From assembly GCA_009731375.1 (NCBI GenBank), contig BJOX01000132.1, positions 845,228 through 871,881 on the forward strand: a DNA stretch of 26,654 nt. The letters run 5' to 3'. Below the pieces are notes generated by a model. It made no database searches and was not told the DNA's origin. It was given only the letters and a program-made list of their open reading frames with translations. Below are positions 17,671 through 26,491 of the stretch, in pieces; position 1 is the stretch's first letter, and the number at the start of each line of letters is the position of its first letter. The position numbers and the translations under genes were made by a program. Origin of the DNA: Paulinella micropora. Its lineage: Eukaryota; Cercozoa; Imbricatea; Euglyphida.

Positions 17671-17694
17671 TCATAAAGGTAGGAACTAAAAAGC
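17671..17694 (+). repeat. 24-bp target-site duplication, right copy
   Basis: Same 24 nt as 13064-13087. Here the copia frame runs on cleanly into KQIGDLLTKPL. Confidence 0.85.
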
Positions 17695-17789
17695 AAATAG
17701 GAGATTTACTCACTAAACCGTTACCGCGCGAGCAGTTTAATAATTTGCTCAACAAATTTACTGTTATCATTCCGGGTGAACCGGAATGA
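17671..17789 (+). pseudogene. Copia pol C-terminal end (after the insertion)
   Basis: Reads FIKVGTKKQIGDLLTKPLPR, then EQFNNLLNKFTVIIPGEPE and stop TGA (17787-17789). This is the end of copia RNase H (xxxxxDxLTKPLxxxxF). It continues the frame broken at 13063, so the two halves were one ORF before the insertion. Confidence 0.88.
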
Positions 17790-18133
17790 CTACGGGTGTT
17801 TCACCTATGTTTTGTGTTTTGTTTTCGTTTTGTGTTAGTTGTTTAGTTTTATCGATGTCGGACTGGAGACCATGGAATCTGCGATCAATGACTTGGCTCG
17901 ATTACGTACCCTTCGATCGGATCATTGACCAATACGCAGAGTGGGGAGTCAATAGAGCGGAGTTCATGAAGCTAAAGCATGGAAGGTATCCGCGGCAGGA
18001 TATCGAACAGCTTCAGGCGGATGATGTAGAACAGGACGACGATCCAGATCAAGAACAGTGGGAATACGAAGAAGGCAGAGTGGAAGACGGCGATGGACAC
18101 GACAGCGACGGGCTACGTAATGAGGTGGATTAG
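17786..18133 (+). CDS. Small ORF after copia pol, start overlapping pol stop (ATGA)
   Basis: 115 codons, ATG at 17786 overlapping the pol TGA in ATGA, which could allow reinitiation. The N-terminus has a hydrophobic run (PMFCVLFSFCVSCLVLS); an internal Met starts MSDWRPWNLRSMTWLDYVPF. The C-terminal half is acidic (DDVEQDDDPDQEQWEYEEGR). No family recognised; an additional ORF of this copia lineage is one reading, chance another. It is intact, unlike pol. It precedes the polypurine tract by about 260 nt. Confidence 0.45.
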   Translation: MTTGVSPMFCVLFSFCVSCLVLSMSDWRPWNLRSMTWLDYVPFDRIIDQYAEWGVNRAEFMKLKHGRYPRQDIEQLQADDVEQDDDPDQEQWEYEEGRVEDGDGHDSDGLRNEVD

Positions 18134-18392
18134 CCCTCTGGGTCACGCGGTGGCCGGCGGCGGGGATTCCTGACATTCCTGGTGGCCGGTGGTCAAAATC
18201 GTAGGACAATCTCATTTTATCGCGTACAGCTCGCTTTTCTTTCTTTTCACTTGTTTCCTCACACCTCTAACGTTTTTATATATATAGCTTTTAGTGACTT
18301 TTTATACCCCTTACGGAAAGCGCTTGCAAATTTTTCATTTGCTTAAGAACTATAAGACACTTAAGACGGTAGTTATAATATTGACAAATAAC

Positions 18393-18402
18393 GAAGGGGG
18401 AG
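18393..18402 (+). other. Polypurine tract of copia copy A
   Basis: GAAGGGGGAG, a typical copia plus-strand primer site, directly before the LTR-like block. Confidence 0.6.
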
Positions 18403-18720
18403 CGTTGGTCATTACTATTTCAATTTAATTCACCGTTACTTAGGTAGTTGATTTCTCAATAGGCCGGACAGTCAATAATGCCAATTTTAACTGAAAATGC
18501 GTAAGACCTGTACCTAAGTTAGTCAGTTTGTGACGTGGAAGTCAAAGAGTCAGTTCTTTTATTATACGAGTTATTAAAGTGCGTTTCCATACTGCGTGAT
18601 AGTCTCGCTTGGTAGCCCGGATAGATCGTGAAAGGGGTCGGTAAAGGTTCCACGATGGGTAGCTTCCCAAAGGTAAGACCCCAGGTTTTACCCTTACGAG
18701 CTCAAGAATAAAAATGAATT
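18403..18720 (+). repeat. LTR-like block A (3' LTR of copia copy A, putative)
   Basis: Follows the polypurine tract. It shares ordered landmarks with 19740-20012: ATAGGCCGGACAGT (18459-18472 and 19795-19808), then GTTATTAAA, then GGGTAGCTTCCC (18657-18668 and 19973-19984). The copies are strongly diverged; the ends are not defined. Confidence 0.45.
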
Positions 18721-19047
18721 TCAAATACTGTTAATAATAATAATAATACTGAACGGTGGCACAACTAATTCAAGGCTAACCTCCACGGAGGCTTCTGTAA
18801 TAGAAAGGGAAGCCAGACTCGAATTGAACTCAAACAACAAGCCAGAGGGGAAAACCGTTAAAAACGGAGTGTCCCTTTGACACGGGTCAACTGACACGAT
18901 GCGTTACGTCCGTAACCTGCACAAATGCCAAAACATATTAATACCTAAAACAACAACCCATAAGTGCAATTTCCCTTATTTAGCCGTAAATTCCCAGTCA
19001 CGGGGAAAACAGCTAAATTTCACGGAATTTCCATGTAAATTTTCCAT

Positions 19048-19111
<64 letters not shown>

Positions 19112-19739
19112 GACGACGACGACGACGACGAGAGAAAAGGCGACCTCCCTGCCCCTTCCTTCCGCGCTTCGCTGCCGCGAAAATTCATCAACACACTAGT
19201 CCAGAACAAGTCCCTTTTGTGTTCCTAATAAATAAAAGCAACAAATTTTATTAATAACTTGAATGGCATGTTCTCGCACCTTCTCGGTGGTTTCACATGT
19301 TTCGTGACCTGGCTACATGAACGAGGCGGTGCCATGCGTGTGACAGTGACTTCAAATGACAGTGACTTCAAACGGTTACTACATTTGCTACAAAAGGTTC
19401 GGGTCAGCCTGAGCGCTATTACTATGTGGGAGGTTAATCAAAAAACTTGATAAACCTGCACTCGGGGCGTCCCCCTCCTACCGGCTTGCGACTTCCACAG
19501 AACAGAAATTTAACAATACTGAACAATTCCCGCCAGTCCAACTGCCGACGTCACACAAAAGATGTACCTCTAGAAAATTGACCCACGAAACTGCCTGATA
19601 TGGGTAATAAGGGTAATGGTGAAAAGCTGGTGCCACCAGTACCAGAAAAGGTACTCTAATTGCTTGTATTAATAACTAATAGTACTACTAACCGAGACGA
19701 TTACTGCTAACGTCGTTGTAATGTACTACTAACAACCGT
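18721..19739. other. Region between LTR-like blocks; no gene, (TAA)n and (GA)n(CGA)n repeats
   Basis: A (TAA)n run near 18731-18746 and (GA)n followed by (CGA)n at 19053-19131. The rest is unique with short frames only. No coding sequence supported. Confidence 0.6.
19053..19131. repeat. (GA)n(CGA)n microsatellite
   Basis: GA dinucleotide of about 58 nt followed by seven CGA units; the Arg-Glu/Asp frame through it is repeat-derived. Confidence 0.95.
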
Positions 19740-20012
19740 TACTCCACTAGTCAATTTACCGGTAATTTGGATAGTCTTAGTCATAGGCAGGTTTATAGGC
19801 CGGACAGTTATTAATACCTTTATTACTGACAAGGACACTTTCTAGAATATTCGCGAATCATAGTCTGGAGTGCCTAGAACCAAATGAGTATTACCATTCT
19901 GTTAAGGTCACCACATTTTGTGTGACCCAAAGTTATTAAAAGTCTTTTCTTCGGTTATTTTTTACCCTTAGCGGGTAGCTTCCCTAAACTCTGCGTTTGA
20001 GAGATAGATTCC
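19740..20012 (+). repeat. LTR-like block B (5' LTR of copia copy B, putative)
   Basis: Diverged relative of 18403-18720 with the same landmark order. It is followed by a possible primer-binding site and by gag, as expected for a 5' LTR. Confidence 0.4.
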
Positions 20013-20013
20013 G

Positions 20014-20025
20014 TTGGTTATGAGC
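20014..20025 (+). other. Possible copia primer-binding site
   Basis: TTGGTTATGAGC resembles the tRNA-Met half-site used by many copia elements (TGGTATCAGAGC) imperfectly. Placed between LTR-like block B and gag. Confidence 0.3.
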
Positions 20026-20049
20026 CTTGACAAGGAGGCAAGCGTGCCG

Positions 20050-21492
20050 AAGCACGTATTGAGTCAAGTGCCCATATTTCGAGGGCGATGACCAAAGCTT
20101 TTGGCCTTGGTCAAGCAAGTTTCAGAAGCACATGCAGGGGGTATCTGTCCACGTGGCAGAGATGGTATCTGTGGCATTGGCCGACCCAGCTAAAGCCAAA
20201 AAGGATTTTCCTTACGATGAAGCAAGGGCTAAGGCAGCAGAAGACTTAGAAGAGCCCGACTCGCCCATAAGTGATAGTGAGGAAGATGAAGAGTCAGACA
20301 CCTCTCTGAGAGGAAGGCAGAGACCCCAGATAAAGAAAGAAGATCACAAACAACCAGAANNNNNNNNNNCAACCAGAACATTAGGATAAAATGACAGCAG
20401 AACAAAAGAGAGAGTGGAAAGAGAAAGAAGCGAGGAAGAAGAAAAGACTAAGTAGAAAACAATACACAAGAAGAAAGACAGCTGTCCGCAAAGAGAAGAA
20501 ATATTATGGAAGGATGAAAACTTTGCAGTTATGTCTGTCTGTGGCCTTTTCCAAAGACAATGTATCTAACTTCCTGCGAACACAGAAGACGATAGGACCC
20601 ATTGAAGAGTTAATAGCAGTAAGAGATCAGTGGGGATGCATTTCCGGAGCAGGTAGGTACATGTTAGAGGAAGAGTTTGAGAGAACGAGGCCAAGGGCAG
20701 GTGAGAGGTATATAGACTGGCTAAATGAATTTCTCGCAAAGAAAATTCAGCTTGAAAGTTTACGTGGGACGCCATTTTCCGATGAGGAAGCAAAGAGAAA
20801 GCTCTTTAAGAAATTGCGCTACCATCCAGCTTTCGGGATAAATTTCAGGTGGACCACTATGATCTCCCGGCCAGACTAAGACCGAATTTCTCGGAACTAT
20901 GCAAAGCATCTGGTGAAAGATGGAAAATGTGGGAAGAAAAAGAAAGACGTAACAGATTCCGTGAAAGAAAAGCTCAAATACGCAAATATAACAACAGGAA
21001 ATCTCGGGATGGCAAGCAGCAGCAAGAGACCAATCTCCTAATGGATAACAAAGGGAAGAGGGGAGACAATAAACCGGGACCAAAGACAGCTCCAAACTGG
21101 ACACTCAAAGCCACGTGTTTCGGATGTGATGCCAAAGGCCATACCATGAGATATTGCCCGGTGATTTCGGAAAGTTCCGCAAAGAAGGAAAAATGAAGCG
21201 GAATCAAACAGAAGACAAGACCACAGAACTGTTACAAGAAAAGAACGAACAAAAGAATAACTACAAGAACAAAAAGAAACCCTTTTATAAGAAAAAGAAA
21301 GCACTCACTTTGATAACAACCGACAACGGCAAAAACGAAAACGAACAAAGTGACTCTGATACAAACGTTGCTTTAATCCATATGGGAAACACTTATGATA
21401 AGAGCGATGATGATGAGGAGGAAAGAGAAAAAGAGGATGAGCAACCAAGCTCACCACTCCCCACGAACCTACAAGTCCCCAAGCCCTTTTGA
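20050..21492 (+). pseudogene. Copia-type gag with zinc knuckle (copy B), broken
   Basis: Would form the retrotransposon capsid and bind its RNA. N-terminal YFEGDDQSFWPWSSKFQKHM (20075-20134) is the F-x-G...W motif of copia gag. Then an acidic stretch, an N gap (20360-20369) and a central capsid region with IGPIEELIAVRDQWGC, RPRAGERYIDWLNEFLAKK and SDEEAKRKLFKKLRYHP. The basic part after 20849 has the knuckle CFGCDAKGHTMRYC (21116-21157, CX2CX4HX4C). A Lys-rich then acidic tail ends in TAA-free sequence closed by TGA at 21490. Frame changes near 20075, 20845 and 21157 and a stop near 20385 break it. Protease, integrase and RT do not follow. Confidence 0.8.
20360..20369. other. 10-N scaffold gap with 9-bp unmerged overlap
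   Basis: CAACCAGAA stands on both sides (20351-20359, 20370-20378), so the gap is probably an overlap that was not merged. Confidence 0.7.
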
Positions 21493-21554
21493 ACGATACA
21501 AAGACCACACCTAGGGTAGGGAATAGACGTAGTGAGAGTGGAGAAGGACGGGAA

Positions 21555-21635
21555 GTGCGGTTAGTATCGGCCACCTACGAGGTCCCTCCTCACTACGGGG
21601 AGAAGGCAAGGAGGTGCGGTTAGTATCCGCCACCT
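21555..21635. repeat. Two 22-bp repeats after gag
   Basis: GTGCGGTTAGTATCGGCCAC with CT at 21555-21576 and a one-mismatch copy at 21614-21635, 59 nt apart. A short CCCTAACCCTAAC lies at 21655-21667. Confidence 0.8.
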
Positions 21636-21669
21636 CACGATGTTCCCCAGTCATCCCTAACCCTAACGA

Positions 21670-22730
21670 AACTCCTTTGAGGCTTGAGAGTTCTTACGGA
21701 GTCACGCCTGACACAAAATGTGCAGGAATAAACAGACGCAAAAAACCTCGTAATGTTTCCGTTGAAAAATCAAAAGGAAAGGAGTATACGAAAATCACGC
21801 GAAACGATTATCTTATGCGAGGTACTGCGGATATCACGCCACACAAGACCCAGATTACCCGGAGTTGGATTTGTCCGTAAATCCCGTGTTGCGTCCCCCT
21901 AAATCTCCTTATTACCCAGACGAGCGAGGTCTTAAAGGCATTGGAAAAGTCCCATAAAATTTCGCAAAGACTCGTTTTCGGGGAATTTGAAACTTGACGT
22001 GACACCAAAATTTCCACAAGTCCACAAGTCTCGCAAAATATTCCGCAACCACCACATGAGAAAAAGTTTAGCAAACATAATCCATTTTCTAGTCAGCGGA
22101 CCGGCCAGAGCAAAGAAGGGAGCGAAGAGAGTGGAGTGGATGAGGGAGAGCAACGACTTGGGCCCACTTCTGCCAACAAGTTTGGTAACCAAGTAGGTCC
22201 CACCTCACAACAACTCCAAATCTCTAGTTCTAGACCAATCACAGCACTCCCACCAACACAAACAACAAACACGCAACCCATCAACCCTCCCGTCATCACC
22301 TGCAAAGATATAAATGAAATAGCTAAAACGTTGATGAATGAGTACGTGAGGGGAATGAATGGAGAAGTGATGCGTGTTGTGAGTGGCGAGCTAGAGAGAG
22401 ATGACTTTTTGACTGACATAGTAAGAGCAATAGAAGGAGTGTACTTGGATAGAGCAGTCAGACAGAGTCCAATCACTACCCCTCCACAGATCACAGAAGA
22501 GGGAGAAGGTGAGGTTAGAGGAGAGGGAGAACTAGAGACAGAAACAGAGACTGAGACAGAAGGGGAGACAGAGCACGTATTGATACATGTGAGAAAAAGA
22601 GTGATGAAAAAGAGAGACATGATCCACTTCCTGATACGAAGGGCCGGAAGGTCGTAGGTCGTAAGGATTGCACAAATTTGCGTAGTCACTACCGGCATGC
22701 TTTTTATGATATTAAAAGTCGTAGTAAATA
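21670..22730 (+). pseudogene. Degraded coding sequence after gag, not recognised
   Basis: Protein-like fragments in several frames: KPRNVSVEKSKGKEYTKITR (about 21745), VITCKDINEIAKTLMNEYVR, then MNGEVMRVVSGELERDDFLT and DIVRAIEGVYLD (22136-22657, followed by a Thr/Glu repeat). In another frame RHDPLPDTKGRKVVGRKDCT and NLRSHYRHAFYDIKSRSK end with a stop near 22729. Composition resembles the neighbouring gag. It may be the rest of copy B or a different retroelement protein; no protease or integrase motif was found. Confidence 0.4.
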
Positions 22731-22847
22731 GTAAAAACAACTTTTATTAGTTTATATTAATATAATAATGCATTTTGACTACCCAAATATAGCCTACTGC
22801 AACGCAAAGATAGCTGTAATACACATTCCAGACTGCTATGTGCCAAA
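22731..22847. other. Short AT-rich spacer
   Basis: No feature recognised between the degraded ORFs and the duplicated block. Confidence 0.5.
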
Positions 22848-23153
22848 TTTTAAAGTCTGCTTCCCCAGGCTCTGTAGCCGCGAATGAAGTCACAAAACGA
22901 CGCAAAGCTGCAAAAAGAAAGCAAATATAAATTTTCTGTGTTTTCCTGCCTCCGGTGGCACTTGGAGCGCCACCGGACGGCGTACGCAGGCTACCNNNNN
23001 NNNNNTTTTAAAGTCTGCTTCCCCAGGCTGTGTAGCCGCGAATGAAGTCACAAAACGACGCAAAGCTGCAAAAAGAAAGCAAATATAAATTTTCTGTGTT
23101 TTCCTGCCTCCGGTGGCACTTGGAGCGCCACCGGACGGCGTACGCAGGCTACC
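22848..23153. repeat. 148-bp block duplicated around a 10-N gap (22996-23005)
   Basis: 22848-22995 and 23006-23153 are the same 148 nt with one difference seen (GGCTCTGTAG/GGCTGTGTAG). The duplicated blocks touch the gap on both sides, which is what unmerged contig ends look like; a true tandem repeat is less likely. Confidence 0.85.
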
Positions 23154-23321
23154 GCGCCACCCCACCCGTGATACCCACGTCAGGAGGGCAAGTCCGCATC
23201 CTAGCGCGGTACAACACAAATTACACAACGAAATCAATAAACAGGAAAGTAAAGAGAGAAAATGAAAGTTAATGCTCTCTCCTGCCTCCGGTGGCACTTG
23301 GGGCGCCACCGGAGGCGAGTA
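22948..23321. repeat. Three copies of a CCGGTGGC...GCCACCGG hairpin motif
   Basis: CTGCCTCCGGTGGCACTTGG followed by RGCGCCACCGG near 22948, 23105 and 23282. The last has a 12-nt stem (GCCTCCGGTGGC/GCCACCGGAGGC); the others 8 nt. The first two lie in the duplicated block. On the minus strand they fall just after the stop of the SET-like gene, in its likely 3' UTR. They may be a small mobile repeat. Confidence 0.75.
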
Positions 23322-23345
23322 TGCTACCTTGTACGCGCTCACGGT

Positions 23346-23951
23346 CTACTCAAGCCGAGAGTTACCCCCTGCCATGTAATTCAGAAACGAGGTACTTTGC
23401 TGTTGACTGTGTGACAAATACGACGTTGCTTGCTGCTGTGAGTATGCCAGATACGCCGCAAGGCCGCTGCCTCCACGGCCTCCACCGGCTGCTGGCTGGA
23501 AAACAGCTGAAAACGCAGGCTGTTGACCTCCATATTCGCCATGCTGGTCGGGCGGGGAGGACGGGGGGGTTGCAAAGGGGACCACATGCGGCGGCCACGA
23601 TGGGGGCGCGCATTTCTCCTTGCATCTGCACCCTTTGTCATGCTTAGCATCTGGTACACATTCCTCACATTTGCACCCTTTGCCATGTGGTATGCACCCT
23701 GTGCAATCGCACCCTTCTCCATGCCCGGGGACGCGTTGCGACTGGCGGCACCGCGGGCATCAACAGCCCGGGGCGCAAACCTGACGATCACCTCCTCCTT
23801 GGCGCGGGCTCTGCCCGTCCGGCCGCTTTGAACCACTTTCCTTTGCAGTGCCACGCTTCACTTTCTTCTTAATAGGTGACTGCAAGGGTGAATATTCCGA
23901 CTCATCATGCGAATCTTCCGACTCATCATCCGAATCCTCCTCGTCCGTTTC
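23346..23951 (-). CDS. SET-like gene last exon (acidic, NLS-like, Cys repeats, Gln/Ser tail)
   Basis: Acceptor TTTAGAG|GAAACG joins exon 5 as FK|ETDEEDSDDESEDSHDES; the AG two bases earlier with a 19-nt microexon (24175-24157) also keeps frame. PIKKKVKRGTAKESGSKRP is NLS-like. Cys repeats: GC-stop-CPRC, GCDCTGC, GCKCEEC, GCRCKEKC. After Pro-rich sequence the tail has YSQQQATSYLSH repeated as HSQQQSTSFLNY. Stop TAG 23348-23346. TGA at 23762-23760 falls at the variable residue of the first repeat. Confidence 0.65.
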
Positions 23952-26490
23952 CTCTAAATCAAAACCAGGTACCCATCACATCAGATTGTGCACTGCAAGC
24001 TTATTACCTTGCGCGCGCGCGGCTACAGTATTATTAGCAGCCGCAAGCCTGGCCCTTGCCTAGCGCGCTTCTTGATGCCCAGGGGGCGCGTCGGGCAAAG
24101 GCAAGTTGGCAGGTGCGTCTGGTTGCCACCCTTGCCACCGACTCCAACTTTTTTACCAGTCTTCTTTGCAGCTAGCTGTGAGAGTGCAAGCATGTTTTGT
24201 GTTGTGTGGGTGCAGGCTCTTACCTTGAAGTTCTGGGGTCCAGGCAAAGGCTTGAAGCGAGGCCAAATCAACTTCCTGTCCGCATCCGCCGCCAGAGGCA
24301 TGTCCCGGGGCGTTACTCCCCCAACGTGCTGGGGCCAATACACAGAGCCCTTCTGGCCATCGTAGTCAAATAAAAAAAAACCGCCGTACACGAGGTTGTC
24401 CGTCATTTTGAGGATGGGGTATTGATTTCTCTTGCCTTTCGGCAGAATCCAGGTGCAGTTTGCACCTGAACCCTCAGGCGCATGGTTTATCAGCGCGCCT
24501 GCGTTGCATGGCGGCTGGGAACGATCCTCTGCTACTTCCTTGCGATGTGCTTTGGTAAAGCACCAGAGCTTGCCACCGATCTTGAGCGTGCTGTCGCCCG
24601 GACTTGCCAAAACAGCAGAGAAGCCTGCGGGATCCACCTTTTCATCATAGCAGTCGCCCCAAAATTGTAGCAGCAGTTCCCTCCCGAATCCGCCGAGCTC
24701 CTCGCCCTCCCGCAGCCCAATGTCCCCGTACCGAGCTCCGTTGATGGGAACTAGCTGCACCCCGTAACCTTCTAGAGGATCTCTTCCCTCTGGATCAACG
24801 AACGAATCCATTGCAACAACGCGCACCTCGCCCTTTGGCAATACCGACTTGCGCCTGACCTTGCGGGACGCAATACTATCCCTGCGCATAATAAATTTTG
24901 CATCATTTTCAATGACAGACAAGCTGCTGTTGCTTACCCCGGACTGCTGAATGCGCTCAGGGCGGTGCTGGAGGCAGAAGCCTGCGCGTCTGTACCGACT
25001 TTGGAGGGGGTTTGAGCGACCACGGCGGCGCGATAGCGCGGAATGGGAGGAAGCGGCTTGTCTTTCGGCCAGCGACCGTTCGCTGCTTGAATATGCGGCT
25101 CCATTAGGGGATATACGCACTCTTGCAGAAAGCTGTCTCTGGCACGGCCTCTGTGCTCGCTCTGGTCTTTCTTCGTGGCCACTGCATCTATGTCTGCCTC
25201 CACCAAAAAGGACAAAGCAAAAGTGCGCTTGCTTGCTCCAGCGGGAGTGATCTCAATCGCGACCAAGCACGATCGCGTGTTTATGGAATTCGTAAGAACT
25301 ATAAACTTGCCAAGCGGGTCCTGTTCCAGGTGACGGCCCGGACTATGCAAGCAACAGATACCGCGATTGCATGTCTGTATGTGTAGCATTGATTACCCAA
25401 GCACAAGGCATATCGCCGGGGGCACCATCGTTGTCAATACCCATTTACCTGCCTACGGGTAGGAGGGGGGTGGACTGCAGTGCATGCTATCAAAGCAGGA
25501 AATTACGGTCAGGCTCAGCCCGAGGTTGCTCCAGTACTGGCTGTCGACACACGCGAAGTACTCCACAGATGTGCCCACAGAGTACGCTATCACAAGTCTA
25601 AACATGCCGTAGGGACACGGGGAGGGTGTGAAGAGCAAGAAGAAAACAGAAACAGTTACCCTTTCTGTTGTTGCAACTGTTCGGTTGCGCTCATTCCGGC
25701 TGGAAATTTATAATAATACTGTTTTGCGGGCAAATTTTTCTTCGCTTGTTCCCAGGCCGCTCGTGCTGCATCATCGGCTGCTTTTTGCTCCGCCATGAGC
25801 TTTAGGTTGGCGGCGGTATCGGCATCATCGATCGCGGCTTGGTCCTCCGTACCCTTCTGTGATGTCGGCGTGCTACCGCCCACCGTAAGATCTTCCGTAT
25901 GCGTGCCGCCGCCCTCACCGTCTTTCTCGTCCGCGGCTTCGCCCGCCGTATCCGCGATCGACCTGCTTTTAATGGAGTCTCCCCAAGAACCGAAGAGAGA
26001 TGATTTTGGTTTTTGGACCGACAGTGGCACCGACTCTGGCTGTTCATCATCTTCAGGAAGTTGCAGTGCATCAATATCGTGTGTAAAAACATCGTCCGAT
26101 GTCAACAAAGCAGCCCTGGCCGATGCGGAAATTACGATCAAGTGCTTGAGCCTTTCCAAAACATCATCTCTGTCCGGCGGTGGTGGGGTCGTGCGGCTGT
26201 CTGTTGCTGGTACCACCCTGCAATGCAATCACATTACGCAGCATGCAAACACCAGAAATTGCAAAACTAAGACCGTTTCTGCCTGGGAGCTGATGCGCTC
26301 GTCTCCTTAAGACCCTCCTGTGCCTCGGGACTGCAAAATATGCCATGAGAAAACGACATCAAGAGATGACAGTACCCAAGTGGCAGCTTCAGAGAAATCG
26401 ACACGCCGTGAAACTGGTCCAGGAGCCTTTTTGCTGCCACGCCTCCCACCACGCGGCTTACGGCCGGGCGACCACTGCAAGAACGATTCA

Positions 26491-26491
<1 letters not shown>
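23346..26491 (-). CDS. SET-domain-like protein with C-terminal Cys repeats, multi-exon
   Basis: Likely a nuclear lysine methyltransferase-type protein, by motif only. Exons 26491-26376, 26217-25660, 25597-25457, 25342-24938, 24881-24224 and 23951-23346 join in phase through GT-AG introns of 158, 62, 114, 56 and 272 nt. About 827 codons. Regions: Pro/acidic N-terminal half; unknown globular part; SET-like domain in exon 5 (GYGVQLV, DIGLREGEELGGFGREL, GALINHAPEGSGANC, GGFFLFDYDG); an acidic Ser/Asp/Glu stretch and basic PIKKKVKR; four GC-x-C repeats; a Gln/Ser-rich tail. An in-frame TGA sits in the first Cys repeat. The ATG at 26491 abuts an (AAAT)n repeat with TAA just upstream in frame; an acceptor at TTCTTGCAG (26477) is the alternative. 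Confidence 0.65.
24224..24881 (-). CDS. SET-like gene exon 5 (SET-like domain)
   Basis: Reads SRKVRRKSVLPKGEVRVV, then GYGVQLVPINGARYGDIGLR, EGEELGGFGRELLLQFWGD, ending with PQNFK at a strong donor AAG|GTAAGA. G-x-GV, I-x-x-GEE...G-E-like, INH...NC and FFxFDY in this order are the SET pattern. The usual RFxNHSC is GALINHAP, so it is divergent. A BAH-like or other fold is possible. Confidence 0.65.
24938..25342 (-). CDS. SET-like gene exon 4
   Basis: Acceptor TGCATAG; strong donor GG|GTAAGC. Reads PGRHLEQDPLGKFIVLTNS, EITPAGASKRTFALSFLVEA, DSFLQECVYPLMEPHIQAAN and an Ala/Ser-rich end. The 56-nt intron that follows has GTAAG...GCGCAG ends and restores the frame as G|DSIASRKVRRKS. Confidence 0.7.
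25457..25597 (-). CDS. SET-like gene exon 3
   Basis: Acceptor GTTTAG; donor CC|GTAGGC (phase 2). Reads LVIAYSVGTSVEYFACVDSQ, then YWSNLGLSLTVISCFDSMHC. Phases fit both neighbours. Function unknown. Confidence 0.55.
25660..26217 (-). CDS. SET-like gene exon 2 (Pro/acidic region)
   Basis: Acceptor ATTGCAG, donor AAGG|GTAACT (phase 2). 186 codons: PPPPDRDDVLERLKHLIVIS, acidic low-complexity sequence, then LKLMAEQKAADDAARAAWEQ (helical) and KQYYYKFPAGMSATEQL. No known domain. Confidence 0.65.
26376..26491 (-). CDS. SET-like gene exon 1
   Basis: ATG at 26491; reads MNRSCSGRPAVSRVVGGVAA, then KRLLDQFHGVSISLKLPLG; donor TTGG|GTACTG, phase 2. It joins in phase to VVPATDSRTT of exon 2. The start is uncertain because the (AAAT)n tract ends right at the ATG. 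Confidence 0.45.

Larger units (their letters stand above)
10831..18402 (+). mobile_element. Ty1/copia retrotransposon remnant (copy A), split by a nested insertion
   Basis: Contains the integrase-RT connection region, reverse transcriptase, RNase H and a 3' extra ORF, ending at a polypurine tract (18393-18402). Gag, protease and integrase core are not seen on the 5' side, so the element is truncated there. RNase H is interrupted after RTKHLPLELH at about 13063 and resumes at 17671 with FIKVGTKKQIGDLLTKPL. Confidence 0.85.

Noticed and set aside
17405-17770. Lys-rich (+) and Phe/Leu-rich (-) frames
   Set aside because: Products of the AAAG tract.
18899-19228. 109-codon frame with Arg-Glu and Asp runs
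   Set aside because: Most of it is the (GA)n(CGA)n microsatellite.
23760-23762. Selenocysteine at the TGA
   Set aside because: The position is the variable residue of the repeat, not a Cys position, and no SECIS-like element was identified; nonsense mutation is simpler.
23381-23854. 157-codon minus-strand Arg/Ala-rich frame
   Set aside because: The overlapping frame encodes the Cys repeats and runs without break into the Gln/Ser tail, which is the better coding frame.
24023-24223. Extension of the SET-like exon 5 frame to a stop at 24023
   Set aside because: A strong donor (AAG|GTAAGA) ends the exon at 24224; the extension (RACTHTTQ...) loses coding character. It could be a read-through isoform.
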